Shown in pieces: positions 9,445 through 19,523 of a DNA stretch of 46,198 nucleotides. A program made the translations under genes and the position numbers. Source of the stretch: CAZGQY01 sp964528035. Its GTDB lineage: Bacteria > Pseudomonadota > Gammaproteobacteria > Methylococcales > UBA1147. The stretch's first letter is position 1. Each line of letters opens with the position of its first letter. The DNA is taken from assembly GCA_964528035.1 (NCBI GenBank), contig CAZGQY010000010.1, positions 1 to 46,198 on the forward strand. The letters are read 5' to 3'. The notes beneath the pieces were generated by a model that was not told the origin of the DNA, ran no database searches, and saw nothing but the letters and a program-made list of their open reading frames with translations.

Positions 9445-10314
9445 ATGCAAAGCAAGTTTAAATCGGTAGGTCTGATCGGCAAGCCAAACTCGGTGATTGC
9501 AAAAACTTTTTCGCTTCTTTATGACCACTTGTGCCAACAAAACTTCGAAGTACGGGTCGAGAACCAAAGCAAAAAATTTATTGCTTCACAATCAGTAAAA
9601 ACTGTCGCAATTTCAGAGATGGGAAAAGTTTGTGATCTCGCAATTACTGTCGGTGGCGATGGTACCTTGCTGTCAGCCGGACGGCATCTCGCTCCCTATA
9701 ATGTTCCCGTCATCGGTGTTAACCTTGGTCGGCTCGGATTTTTGGTAGACATATCACCCGACGAGGTGTTGTCAAGGCTGGATGACATTCTGCAGGGCAA
9801 TTTTGTTACCGAAGAACGCATTCTTTTAAGAGCGGAACTGGTTAGAAATAACCGCGTCATTCATGAACAAACCGCGGTCAACGAAGTTGTCATCCATCGC
9901 TGGATTACACCCAGTATGATCGAAATAATCACTCATATAGACGATGCTTTTTTGAATACACAACGTTCCGACGGTTTGATTATTTCTACTCCGACTGGAT
10001 CAACAGCTTATGCGCTTTCAGGTGGTGGTCCAATTCTCCATCCGGCCCTTGGTGCAATTGTTCTTGTGCCAATTACCCCTCATACACTGACAAACCGGCC
10101 CATTGTTGTTAAAGACAGCAGTCAGGTGGAAATCGCTTTCAGCCAGAACACACAGATTAACGCGCAAGTAAGCTGTGACGATATTTCGATTCCTGATGTC
10201 TTAACCAGTGATCGAATACGGATCAAAAAAGATTCCAGTCTAATGAGAATATTACACCCTACAGACTACGACTTCTTTGAAATTTTGCGCGCAAAACTGA
10301 ATTGGAGTAGTTAA
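9445..10314 (+). CDS. nadK: NAD kinase
   Basis: NadK phosphorylates NAD to NADP. The 289-residue protein matches the family length. It carries the catalytic GGDGTLL motif near residue 72, the NLGRLGFL stretch soon after, and the DGLIISTPTGSTAYALSGGG active-site segment near 175-195. It is divergent from hrcA and its stop overlaps the recN start (TAATG), so the two genes are translationally coupled, as in many gammaproteobacteria. A GGGA run about 10 bases upstream of the ATG may be the ribosome site. Confidence 0.97.
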   Translation: MQSKFKSVGLIGKPNSVIAKTFSLLYDHLCQQNFEVRVENQSKKFIASQSVKTVAISEMGKVCDLAITVGGDGTLLSAGRHLAPYNVPVIGVNLGRLGFLVDISPDEVLSRLDDILQGNFVTEERILLRAELVRNNRVIHEQTAVNEVVIHRWITPSMIEIITHIDDAFLNTQRSDGLIISTPTGSTAYALSGGGPILHPALGAIVLVPITPHTLTNRPIVVKDSSQVEIAFSQNTQINAQVSCDDISIPDVLTSDRIRIKKDSSLMRILHPTDYDFFEILRAKLNWSS

Positions 10315-11990
10315 TGATTTGTGGGCTCAGCATTCAAGGTCTTACCGTTGTTGAATCACTGGATATAGATCTTAATTCCGGATTTACGGTGCTGACAGGT
10401 GAGACCGGTGCGGGAAAATCAATCCTGTTAACAGCCATGGGACTCGCCCTTGGAGATCGAGCCGACGCCGGATATATACGACCCGGCTTTGATCGTGCTG
10501 AAATCAATCTCGAATTCGATATTCTGGATTCCCCCGAAGCTTTAGCCTTACTCAAAGAATTAGAAATTGACAGTGATAATTGTTGTATCGTACGGCGTAT
10601 TTTGAGCCGGGACGGGCGATCTAAAGCATTCATAAATAACTGCCAGGTAACCCTGCAAATTTTGCAACAACTCGGAGAGCGCCTCATCGACATTCACGGC
10701 CAACACGCTCACCTGTCGCTCCTCGCAGCTGATCAACAACGCCAATTACTCGATGAAACCGGGAATAACCTTAACCTTGTAAAAAAAATACATCAGCTTG
10801 TCGACCAGTGGAAACAAACACGTGACCAACTCAAACAGGCCAGTGAATCTCTGCATAACGCCAGCGACCGAAAAAAATTACTTCAGTTTCAGATCGAGGA
10901 AATGGAATCCCTGGAAATCAACTCACTTAATTACCAGGCACTCGTTGACGAACACACATTGCAGGCCAATATAGGAAACATTCTCAATAGTGGACAAGCC
11001 CAGCTCGATATTCTCTACGAGCAAGAACAAAATTCCGTCAGTTCGCTGATTGGCGCTTCGATTCGTTCTTTGTCAGAACTGAGTGAAGCGGCACCACAAT
11101 ACCTACCGATTATAGATTTATTGGATGAGGCACAAATACAAATACAGGAATCCAGCCAACAGTTGCGCCGGTATTTGGATTCATTGGAAGCAGACCCACA
11201 AAAACAGAACTATCTCGACGATAGACTGGCAGTACTGCACTCATTGGCACGCAAACATCAGATTCGACCTGAAGAACTACCGCAAAAACTGGACGCTTTG
11301 GGCGAAGAAATCAACCAACTCGAGAATAATTCGGAGCATGTTGAACAACTGAAAATAGAATACGATGAACGACTAAAACAATATCAAACGATTGCCGAAG
11401 AACTATCAGTAAAGCGCAAAAAAAATGCGCTGCGTATGGAGAAAAAAATCTCCACGGCCATTCAGGAATTGGGTATGCCTCAAGGCCAGTTTAAAATTAA
11501 TATCTCCCGACAAAACGAAATAGATACTCCCAGCCCAACGGGTTTTGATCGTATCGATTTTCGTGTCAGTACCAATCCGGGACTACCACTTCGCTCCTTG
11601 AATAAAGTCGCATCGGGAGGAGAATTATCAAGAATCAGTCTAGCAATTCAGGTTGCCGCAATTGACAGTAACAGTACAGCCACCATGGTCTTCGATGAAG
11701 TAGATTCTGGAATTGGTGGCGGTATCGCAGAAATTGTCGGGGATCGCTTACGGAAACTTGGATCAACCCAACAGGTACTCTGCATCACACATTTACCACA
11801 GGTAGCTGCCCAGTCACACCATCATTTACTGGTAGAAAAAGCCAGCGATGACGAAAATACACAGTCCAGAGTCCGACCGCTTGACAGCAAACAACGCCAG
11901 CAGGAGATAGCCCGTATGCTGGGAGGTATAAAAATCACTGAGCAAACGCTTGCTCATGCCGGAGAAATGCTAGGCTGGATCAAAGAATAA
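10314..11990 (+). CDS. recN: DNA repair protein RecN
   Basis: RecN is an SMC-like ATPase acting in double-strand break repair. The 558 residues begin with an ABC head half holding Walker A GETGAGKS near residue 30. A long coiled-coil (about 150-370) follows, then the C-terminal half with the LRSLNKVASGGELSR signature and Walker B ATMVFDEVDSGIGG. The ATG overlaps the nadK stop codon. No obvious SOS box was seen for this transcript upstream of nadK. Confidence 0.97.
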   Translation: MICGLSIQGLTVVESLDIDLNSGFTVLTGETGAGKSILLTAMGLALGDRADAGYIRPGFDRAEINLEFDILDSPEALALLKELEIDSDNCCIVRRILSRDGRSKAFINNCQVTLQILQQLGERLIDIHGQHAHLSLLAADQQRQLLDETGNNLNLVKKIHQLVDQWKQTRDQLKQASESLHNASDRKKLLQFQIEEMESLEINSLNYQALVDEHTLQANIGNILNSGQAQLDILYEQEQNSVSSLIGASIRSLSELSEAAPQYLPIIDLLDEAQIQIQESSQQLRRYLDSLEADPQKQNYLDDRLAVLHSLARKHQIRPEELPQKLDALGEEINQLENNSEHVEQLKIEYDERLKQYQTIAEELSVKRKKNALRMEKKISTAIQELGMPQGQFKINISRQNEIDTPSPTGFDRIDFRVSTNPGLPLRSLNKVASGGELSRISLAIQVAAIDSNSTATMVFDEVDSGIGGGIAEIVGDRLRKLGSTQQVLCITHLPQVAAQSHHHLLVEKASDDENTQSRVRPLDSKQRQQEIARMLGGIKITEQTLAHAGEMLGWIKE

Positions 11991-12035
11991 CCCTAAAGAA
12001 TCCCCGTACCATACCAGAAATATTCTCCGGATCTT

Positions 12036-12359
12036 CTATTTTTTTATTGCATACTTTTCTATCTTATTACCTTTCGCCAATAACTCTTTTAACCAGGTGG
12101 GTTTCATACCTCGTCCACTCCACTGCATATCAGGGTCACTCGGATGCCGATATTTAGGTGGTACTTTTTTTCCTTTTCTGACAGACTTATTACCGATATC
12201 AGATATTTCTACTGTTACCCCAATAGATAATGCCAGTTTCTTTATTTCCGCAATAACTTCTTTGCGTTTTTTATCTTTACGCGTATTAAGCTCCTTCTCT
12301 GCATTCTGTATCATGCCTTGCAAATCACGTTCAGACAGTTTGTTAAAATTTGTTGCCAT
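12036..12359 (-). CDS. H-NS family nucleoid-associated protein
   Basis: A 107-residue DNA-binding protein of the H-NS/StpA/BpH3 group. The N-terminal half is a charged coiled-coil for oligomerisation (LQGMIQNAEKELNTRKDKKRKEV). The C-terminal domain has the typical KYRHPSDPDMQWSGRGMKPTWLKELL, including the Arg-Gly AT-hook-like loop that binds the minor groove. Such proteins silence AT-rich, often acquired, DNA. It is convergent with recN and separated by 45 bases without a clear terminator. The annotated start has an upstream GGAG at a suitable distance. Confidence 0.93.
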   Translation of the reverse strand: MATNFNKLSERDLQGMIQNAEKELNTRKDKKRKEVIAEIKKLALSIGVTVEISDIGNKSVRKGKKVPPKYRHPSDPDMQWSGRGMKPTWLKELLAKGNKIEKYAIKK

Positions 12360-12413
12360 AGTTTATTCTCCATTTATCAGTGTATTTAATTCCAATATTT
12401 GATTCGACACGTA

Positions 12414-12533
12414 TTATTGATCCACATAATATTTTTCTCTATCCGGTTCATTCATTTCAATGATATTGAGTATTTTACTTAGTCCATCATACGAATAACT
12501 ACAACCTTGAGATAATGCTTCGTACATACTCAT
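12414..12533 (-). CDS. candidate 39-residue small protein (uncertain)
   Basis: A short open frame upstream of the H-NS gene on the same strand would encode 39 residues starting MSMYEALSQG and ending EKYYVDQ, with a mixed soluble composition and no membrane segment. No good ribosome site precedes the ATG and I know no homologue. It lies in an otherwise empty AT-rich gap and could be chance. Confidence 0.2.
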   Translation of the reverse strand: MSMYEALSQGCSYSYDGLSKILNIIEMNEPDREKYYVDQ

Positions 12534-12755
12534 ATTTTATTGATTCCGTATAAGTTTAGCAGGATAGTCAAAAATAGTTTTATTAAACTCTAAGAATTAG
12601 TTCAATAATAGACTAAATCGTTCCAATCACTCTTAGTTTGCCAGATTCAGGCCTAGTTTTTTTCACATAGCCATTTAATGTTGGCTACACACTGTGGGAA
12701 AATGCCGGGTTCCAATTTTTCAGATCACCAAAATAACTAGGCAAAAAATATAAAA
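12534..12755. other. AT-rich intergenic gap upstream of mfd
   Basis: Together with the H-NS leader this forms a roughly 400-base gap between two divergent genes, so it should hold promoters for both. It is AT-rich. I could not identify a strong -35/-10 pair or a convincing hairpin. An AGG 14 bases before the mfd ATG may be its weak ribosome site. Confidence 0.4.
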
Positions 12756-15700
12756 ATGTCGGTATCCGCGTCGCAACACATCGAAACATCTCTGTTGAAT
12801 CCAATTCATCTGGAGAAAACAAACACTAAATCTTACTGGGAAAACCTTAACGGCTGCGCGGAGTCTTTGGCTTTAGCGTCTGCCATTCAACTCAAAAAGC
12901 AATTCCACATTGTCGTGGCACCTGATTCAAACAACGCCCAACGTATTGAACATGAGCTAGAATTTTTTCTGGATGACCAAATACCCGTGTTAACACTGCC
13001 CGCCTGGGAAACGCTGCCCTACGACTGTTTTTCTCCACTTTCGGAAATTACTTCACAACGATTACAAAATCTTACAAAACTTGCGCGGGCCAAATACGGC
13101 GTCATGATCTTGACTGCAGCAACACTCATGCAACGCATAGCTCCAAAGAACCACATCCTTGCCAACAGTTTCTCATGGGAGGTAGGTACTCGACTGTCAC
13201 TGGAAGAAATGAAAAAGCAACTCGACATGGTTGGTTATCAAAATGTGGCTCAAGTCTGTCAACATGGTGAGTTTACTATCCGCGGATCAATACTGGACAT
13301 ATTCCCCATGGGTAGTTCTGAGGCCTATCGTATCGAATTATTCGATGATGAAATCGAGTCCATTCGAACATTCAATGTAGACAACCAAAGATCTATAACA
13401 AAATTTAATAAGATCAGTCTTTTCCCGACACGAGAATTTCCATTTGACGAAGCCACGATTAAAAATTTTCGTCAGAAATTTCGAGCTGAATTCCCCAATG
13501 CAAAAAAACGCAATCCAATTTATCAGGATGTCAGTAACGGAATTATGCCCGCCGGTATTGAATATTATCTGCCACTATTCGTAGACGAAACCAATACACT
13601 TTTTGATTATTGTCCGCCCCAAAGTATATTCGTTTTTATTGATTCAGTAATGGGTGCTGCAAGGGAGTTTGAAATTGAAACTGAACAACGTTTCCAACAA
13701 CGGTGCCACGACCTGGAACGACCTATACTGAATCCGACAAGATTATTTTTAACACAACAGGAATTAAGTAACTTAATTGAAAACCATGCTCAAATTCATA
13801 TACGGACTGAAGCGGATACACCTGAAGACGAGGTAGTAAAATTCGCCAGTCAGACATTAACCAATGTTTGCCTGCACCCTCAGGAAAACAGCGAAACACA
13901 ATCTCTCAGTTTATTCATCAACGAATTCGACGGTCGGATATTATTAACTGCTGAAACTCCTGGACATCGGGAAGCATTACTGGACACTTTAAAACTACAG
14001 TCTATCACTCCAAAGCTGGTTTCAAACTGGCAGGAATTTTTAACCAACGAGACTAAATTATGTCTGTTGGTCGCGCCGATTGATCATGGTTTATGTATGG
14101 TCAACCCAATGATCGCCATAATCACAGAGAACCAGTTAAATGGTACCCGTGCTCAACAACGACGACGCCGACGACGCTCATCCAGTCGAGATCTGGAAAC
14201 CATTGTCTCCAATCTTTCGGAACTTTCTCAGGGATCACCGGTTGTTCATCAGGAGCACGGAATTGGCCGATATCTGGGACTACAAACTCTAGCAGTGGAA
14301 AATACAGATACCGAATTCCTTATTCTGGAATATGCCAATAATGACAAAATCTATGTCCCTGTCTCTTCACTGCATAAAATTGGCCGCTATACCGGAGCCA
14401 GTGCAGAGAACGCGCCCCTTCATAAACTAGGTGGAGAACAATGGGGCAAGGCAAAAAAGAAAGCCGCAGCCAAAATCATAGATATTGCCGCCGAACTGTT
14501 AGATGTCCATGCACAAAGAGCAGCAATAACAGGCCGTTCTCACAGCATCGATATGGAGGAATATACCCAGTTCGCACTGAGTTTCCCTTTCGAGGAAACC
14601 CCGGATCAGGAAACTGCAATCGGGCAGGTCATGGAAGATCTACAGGCAATACAACCCATGGATCGAGTCATTTGTGGTGATGTCGGTTTTGGAAAAACAG
14701 AAGTCTGTATGCGCGCTGCATTTATCGCGGTACAAAATACCCGGCAAGTAGCCATTTTGGTTCCAACCACTTTGCTGGCACAACAACACTACCAGAATTT
14801 TTGTGACCGCTTTGCCGATTGGCCAATACGAATTGAAGTCATATCCCGATTCGTTGCTGCAAAACAGCAACAGCTACTTATTAATGATATAGAGTCGGGT
14901 AAGATTGATATTATTATAGGGACCCATAAGCTCTTACAGAACACTATAAAATACCAGGATCTCGGACTGGTTGTCATCGACGAAGAACATCGCTTTGGTG
15001 TCCGCCAAAAGGAATATTTTAAAAAATTGCGTAACGAAGTGGATCTTTTGACCCTAACAGCAACGCCCATACCTCGCACATTAAATATGGCAATGTCAGG
15101 TCTGCGCGACATTTCTATTATTGCCAGTCCTCCACCCAACAGGCATTCGATCAACACCTTCATATCGGAATGGGTTGACAGCATGATACAGGAAGCCTGT
15201 CTGCGAGAAATCAGACGCGGAGGACAGATATTTTTTCTGCACAACAATGTAAAAACAATTGAACGCACTGCCGCTCAACTAGAATCGCTACTGCCCGAAG
15301 CACGAATAGAAATTGCACACGGCCAAATGCCCGAACGCCAGCTTGAACAAATCATGCTGGATTTCTACCATCAGCGTTTCAATTTGCTATTGTGTACAAC
15401 CATAATTGAGAGTGGAATTGACATTCCCAGCGCTAACACAATCCTGCTGAATCGGGCAGATAAACTCGGCCTGGCGCAACTGCACCAACTCAGAGGCAGG
15501 GTAGGACGCTCTCATCACCGCGCATACGCCTACTTTATTGTTCCACCGAAAAAATTAATGACACGCGACGCTGGAAAAAGGCTTGCAGCAGTAGAAGCTT
15601 CAGACAGCCTTGGCGCTGGATTCATGCTTTCCTCCCACGACTTGGAAATCCGCGGTGCCGGCGAACTTCTGGGGGATGAACAAAGCGGCCAAATCCAGGA

Positions 15701-16241
15701 AATTGGCTTTTCGCTTTACACTGAAATGCTTGATCGAGCGATTGCCTCATTAAAATCCGGTGACGAACCTGAGCTTGAATCTCCACTATTCACGGGTCCT
15801 GAAATAGAATTGCATTTTTCATCACTGATACCCGATACCTACTTACCCGACGTTCACACGCGACTCATACTATACAAACGCATCGCCAATGCACAGAATG
15901 TGGACGAACTAAGAGATTTAAAAGTCGAAATGATTGACAGATTCGGTTTATTGCCCGAAGAAACTAAAAACCTATTTGCAATCACTGAAATGAAACTTCA
16001 GTCTGCAGAGATGGGAATTAGGAAAATAGAGGCCAATCAATCTGGCGGCAGAATTCTTTTCACCGATAAACCCAATATCAATTCCAATCCAATCATTAAA
16101 ATGATCGAGGATCAGCCGACAATATTCAAAATGGACGGTCCCGAACAATTCAGAATTGTTAAACCCTTTAAATCCAAGGACGAAATACTGCAATTTTTCC
16201 AAGAACTACTGGCTTCCCTAAAAATCGATCAAACGACATAA
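12756..16241 (+). CDS. mfd: transcription-repair coupling factor Mfd
   Basis: Mfd removes RNA polymerase stalled at DNA lesions and recruits UvrA. The 1161-residue length is close to E. coli Mfd. The N-terminus is a UvrB-like module (PAWETLPYDCFSPLSEITSQRL). The RNA-polymerase interaction domain follows (SPVVHQEHGIGRYLGLQ, about residue 495). The RecG-like translocase holds Walker A GDVGFGKTEV and the DEEH box in VVIDEEHRFGVRQKE, plus the LRGRVGRS motif VI. A C-terminal D7 domain ends the protein. A run of Arg residues (QQRRRRRRSSSRD, about 468-480) lies in the linker before the interaction domain. Confidence 0.97.
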   Translation: MSVSASQHIETSLLNPIHLEKTNTKSYWENLNGCAESLALASAIQLKKQFHIVVAPDSNNAQRIEHELEFFLDDQIPVLTLPAWETLPYDCFSPLSEITSQRLQNLTKLARAKYGVMILTAATLMQRIAPKNHILANSFSWEVGTRLSLEEMKKQLDMVGYQNVAQVCQHGEFTIRGSILDIFPMGSSEAYRIELFDDEIESIRTFNVDNQRSITKFNKISLFPTREFPFDEATIKNFRQKFRAEFPNAKKRNPIYQDVSNGIMPAGIEYYLPLFVDETNTLFDYCPPQSIFVFIDSVMGAAREFEIETEQRFQQRCHDLERPILNPTRLFLTQQELSNLIENHAQIHIRTEADTPEDEVVKFASQTLTNVCLHPQENSETQSLSLFINEFDGRILLTAETPGHREALLDTLKLQSITPKLVSNWQEFLTNETKLCLLVAPIDHGLCMVNPMIAIITENQLNGTRAQQRRRRRRSSSRDLETIVSNLSELSQGSPVVHQEHGIGRYLGLQTLAVENTDTEFLILEYANNDKIYVPVSSLHKIGRYTGASAENAPLHKLGGEQWGKAKKKAAAKIIDIAAELLDVHAQRAAITGRSHSIDMEEYTQFALSFPFEETPDQETAIGQVMEDLQAIQPMDRVICGDVGFGKTEVCMRAAFIAVQNTRQVAILVPTTLLAQQHYQNFCDRFADWPIRIEVISRFVAAKQQQLLINDIESGKIDIIIGTHKLLQNTIKYQDLGLVVIDEEHRFGVRQKEYFKKLRNEVDLLTLTATPIPRTLNMAMSGLRDISIIASPPPNRHSINTFISEWVDSMIQEACLREIRRGGQIFFLHNNVKTIERTAAQLESLLPEARIEIAHGQMPERQLEQIMLDFYHQRFNLLLCTTIIESGIDIPSANTILLNRADKLGLAQLHQLRGRVGRSHHRAYAYFIVPPKKLMTRDAGKRLAAVEASDSLGAGFMLSSHDLEIRGAGELLGDEQSGQIQEIGFSLYTEMLDRAIASLKSGDEPELESPLFTGPEIELHFSSLIPDTYLPDVHTRLILYKRIANAQNVDELRDLKVEMIDRFGLLPEETKNLFAITEMKLQSAEMGIRKIEANQSGGRILFTDKPNINSNPIIKMIEDQPTIFKMDGPEQFRIVKPFKSKDEILQFFQELLASLKIDQTT

Positions 16242-16365
16242 TCTTAAGTATGCATATACTGTCCAAAGCCCCTTCTTATCCAATAAAACTTTTTCAGCAT
16301 GCAAAACTACCGGTTTTCTAAAATGAATGATTCTATCGCTTTTTCTCTACTCCATGGTCTACCCA

Positions 16366-19089
16366 ATGGCAACTAGCTCTGACTCTACCGTTATCCTAAT
16401 CGATGGATCCTCATTCTTATTCAGGGCTTTCCATGCATTACCGCCACTGACAAATTCCAAAGGCCTGCCTACCGGAGCAATATTGGGGGTAGCCAATATG
16501 CTACGAAAAATGCTCGTATCGTATACATCACCCTATTTTATAGTCATATTCGATGCGCCAGGTCAAACTTTTCGCGATGAATTATATGCCGACTATAAAG
16601 CCAATCGCCCGCCGATTGCCGAAGACCTGAAAGCCCAGATTACTCCATTACATGATTTAATCAGAGCCATGGGTTTACCGTTAGTCATGGAAACAGGAGT
16701 TGAAGCAGACGATGTAATCGGCACCCTGGCAAAACTCGCCACTGAAGCTGGTCATTCTGTGATAATTTCTTCCGGCGACAAAGACATGGCCCAACTGGTC
16801 AATGCCCAGGTAAGCATCGAGAATACAATGTCCGATACACGCATGGACAGCCAGGGAGTATTCGATAAATTTGGCGTACACCCCCATCAAATCATAGATT
16901 ACCTGGCATTGATGGGTGACAGCGCAGACAACATACCAGGTGTACCCAAAGTAGGCCCTAAAACCGCCTCAAAATGGCTGAAGGAATACGGCTCGATAGA
17001 AAAACTGATTGAATGTGCCGACCAGATTAAAGGAAAGGTCGGTGAAAATCTTCGCGCCAACCTCGATCAAATACCTCTATCACAACAACTCACAACAATA
17101 AAATGCGATGTTCCTCTGAATTTTGGAATCGAAGATCTGAAAAAGACTGAGTGTAATATAGACCATCTGCGATCGCTGTTGCAGCAACATGAATTCTCAA
17201 GTTGGTTACGCCAGTTGAGTGAGACTGATGCAACGCAAACCCTTGCTGAGGACCCAGCGGAAAACCAAGTTGAAAAAATCCCAAGCAATTATGAAATGAT
17301 CTGCTCTGAAGCCCATCTGCAGCGATGGATAGAACAATTATCAAAAGCCAAATTATTCGCCTTCGATACGGAAACAACAAGCCTGGATTATGCCAGCGCA
17401 GAAATAGTTGGCCTGTCCTTTTCCACTGAAGCGGGAAAAGCGGCCTATGTACCTGTGGGCCACGATTACCTGGGGGTGCCCCAGCAACTGGATCGTGAGT
17501 GGGTTTTCAACCAATTGGCTCCGCTGCTGGAAGATGCCGGTGTTAAAAAACTGGGGCAAAATTTAAAATACGACGCCAATGTACTGGCAAACCATAACGT
17601 CCAGCTGCGTGGAATTGTCCACGATACAATGCTGGAATCTTATGTATTAAACAGTACCGCAACTCGCCACAATATGGATGCCCTGGCGAAAAAATACCTT
17701 AACATCGAAACCATACACTATGAAGATGTGGCTGGAAAAGGCAGCAAACAAATTCCGTTTCAGCAGGTTCCCTTAGAGCAGGCTGCACCTTACGCGGCTG
17801 AAGACGCTGATATAACTTTAAGACTGCATCATAAAATATGGCCTCAACTGCAGAAATTTACCCAACTAACAGTACTTTATCGTGAGATCGAAATTCCGCT
17901 GGTAGCGGTACTCTCCCGAATGGAACAAAATGGTGTACTCGTTAACGCCGAAATGTTGTCAATGCAAAGCCAGGAATTGGCGACTAATATGGCCAGACTG
18001 GAAGAACGGGCTTTCGAACTTGCTGGTCATGAATTTAATCTCGGTTCGCCAAAACAAATCCAGCAAATCCTCTACGACGAACTTGAGCTGCCGGTATTAA
18101 AAAAAACACCAAAAGGACAGCCATCGACAGCCGAAGCAGTACTCCAGGAACTCGCCCTCGATTACCCATTACCCCAGGTAATTTTACAACACAGGAGTAT
18201 GAGCAAACTAAAATCAACCTATACCGACCGTCTTCCCGAGCAAATCAACCCCGCCACAGGCAGAGTGCATACTTCCTATCATCAAGCAGTCGCCGCCACC
18301 GGGCGATTGTCGTCGTCTGATCCAAACCTCCAGAACATTCCTATTAAAAGCGCAGAAGGTCGTAGAATCAGACAGGCATTTGTCGCTGAAAAAGATCATT
18401 GTTTACTGGCAGCGGACTATTCTCAGATCGAACTTCGCATCATGGCCCATTTATCCGGCGACAAAAATTTGCTCGGTGCTTTTTCTGACAATCTAGACGT
18501 ACACCAGGCCACGGCTGCAGAAGTTTTCGGGCTTTCTCTTGACGATGTTTCCAGCGAGCAACGCCGTTCTGCAAAAGCAATAAATTTCGGCTTGATTTAT
18601 GGTATGTCAGCATTCGGATTGGGTCGCCAATTGGGCATTCCACGGGGTGAAGCTCAATCCTATATCGATTCATATTTTAACCGCTATCCAGGTGTCAGAG
18701 ACTATATGGACTCGATAAAAGACCTTGCTCGCAAACAGGGTTATGTGGAAACCTTATTCGGCCGACGACTCTATCTACCGGAAATCAATGCCAGAAATGC
18801 CCAACGACGTCAATACGCCGAAAGAACAGCGATTAATGCTCCGATGCAGGGAACCGCAGCAGATATCATTAAAAAAGCAATGATCGCAACCGACAAATGG
18901 ATTTTTGAATCACCAAAACCCATTAAAATGATCATGCAGGTACACGATGAACTGGTCTTCGAAATTGACAACAATTTCGTAGCATCTGCGAAGAAGGAAA
19001 TTCGTCGTTTGATGGAGCAGGCAGCAAATCTGGATGTTCCGCTATACGTAGATATTGGCTGTGGCGTTAATTGGGATCAGGCTCATTAA
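16366..19089 (+). CDS. polA: DNA polymerase I
   Basis: PolA fills gaps and removes RNA primers. The N-terminal 5'-3' exonuclease begins VILIDGSSFLFRAFHALPPL. The 3'-5' exonuclease domain keeps its first acidic motif (FDTETTSLD), so proofreading is probably active. The polymerase domain has DYSQIELRIMAHLS, RRSAKAINFGLIYGMS and QVHDELVFE. The frame is open to an ATG at 16327, but I chose 16366 because it leaves about ten residues before the conserved Val-Ile-Leu-Ile-Asp core, as in relatives; neither start has a good ribosome site. Length from the chosen start is 907 residues against 928 in E. coli. Confidence 0.97.
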   Translation: MATSSDSTVILIDGSSFLFRAFHALPPLTNSKGLPTGAILGVANMLRKMLVSYTSPYFIVIFDAPGQTFRDELYADYKANRPPIAEDLKAQITPLHDLIRAMGLPLVMETGVEADDVIGTLAKLATEAGHSVIISSGDKDMAQLVNAQVSIENTMSDTRMDSQGVFDKFGVHPHQIIDYLALMGDSADNIPGVPKVGPKTASKWLKEYGSIEKLIECADQIKGKVGENLRANLDQIPLSQQLTTIKCDVPLNFGIEDLKKTECNIDHLRSLLQQHEFSSWLRQLSETDATQTLAEDPAENQVEKIPSNYEMICSEAHLQRWIEQLSKAKLFAFDTETTSLDYASAEIVGLSFSTEAGKAAYVPVGHDYLGVPQQLDREWVFNQLAPLLEDAGVKKLGQNLKYDANVLANHNVQLRGIVHDTMLESYVLNSTATRHNMDALAKKYLNIETIHYEDVAGKGSKQIPFQQVPLEQAAPYAAEDADITLRLHHKIWPQLQKFTQLTVLYREIEIPLVAVLSRMEQNGVLVNAEMLSMQSQELATNMARLEERAFELAGHEFNLGSPKQIQQILYDELELPVLKKTPKGQPSTAEAVLQELALDYPLPQVILQHRSMSKLKSTYTDRLPEQINPATGRVHTSYHQAVAATGRLSSSDPNLQNIPIKSAEGRRIRQAFVAEKDHCLLAADYSQIELRIMAHLSGDKNLLGAFSDNLDVHQATAAEVFGLSLDDVSSEQRRSAKAINFGLIYGMSAFGLGRQLGIPRGEAQSYIDSYFNRYPGVRDYMDSIKDLARKQGYVETLFGRRLYLPEINARNAQRRQYAERTAINAPMQGTAADIIKKAMIATDKWIFESPKPIKMIMQVHDELVFEIDNNFVASAKKEIRRLMEQAANLDVPLYVDIGCGVNWDQAH

Positions 19090-19399
19090 GGGCCTTTCCA
19101 TAATTAACTGAGCTCCCGGACTCCATTACACTCCATCCCGCCTGCAAAATACCCATTGTAGTAACGAAATCCGAGGAATATTCTGCGGAAAACCGAAGTT
19201 ACACGCGCTTTCCTGATTTTTAATTGTTAAATAAAAAACGCTGCGCGTCTACGACCAGGGAACACATCCTAAGCCAATATTTGCGGTAATAACTGCGATC
19301 CTCAGACGGCCTCCCAGGAGCAACTAATTCATCTCTTAGCGATGAACTTTCAAGCACACTGACTGTCATAAATAACAAGCGCTGGGAACGGCGCGATCT
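19090..19399. other. intergenic region downstream of polA
   Basis: About 310 bases between the polA stop and the candidate small RNA. A 61-codon minus-strand frame (19220-19405, starting MSRSRRSQRLLF) exists but has no clear ribosome site, no recognisable family and overlaps the probable upstream part of the RNA. I see no terminator directly after polA, so polA read-through into the downstream hairpins is possible. Confidence 0.4.
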
Positions 19400-19498
19400 G
19401 CTCATTATCCTCCCTTATGGGTAGATAACAGTCCCGGCATCCCCAAAGCCGGGCAATCTCAGGCCTCGAAGCCTTCCCCTTTGCTTCGAGGTCTTTTT
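19400..19498 (+). ncRNA. candidate small RNA downstream of polA
   Basis: Two hairpins follow each other on the plus strand: a 6-bp G:C stem (19433-19438 with 19448-19453) and a 9-bp stem ending in a T-run (19464-19498). Unpaired parts are pyrimidine-rich (CCTCCC near 19419-19424, CCCC in the first loop, CTTCCCCTTT in the terminator loop), typical of RNAs that pair with ribosome sites. In enterobacteria Spot 42, and in Pseudomonas ErsA, lie just downstream of polA. The 5' end shown is approximate, as no promoter was clear. It could instead be the polA 3' untranslated region. Confidence 0.4.
19464..19498 (+). terminator. Rho-independent terminator
   Basis: CCTCGAAGC (19464-19472) pairs perfectly with GCTTCGAGG (19483-19491) across a 10-base pyrimidine-rich loop, followed by TCTTTTT. 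No T-run lies on the other strand, so it stops plus-strand transcription from polA or from the candidate small RNA. Confidence 0.85.
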
Positions 19499-19523
19499 AA
19501 TTGCAGCAAACCGCAGCGACCTG

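Noticed and set aside
19220..19405. 61-codon minus-strand frame downstream of polA
   Set aside because: No ribosome site, no recognised family, and it overlaps the region of the candidate small RNA.
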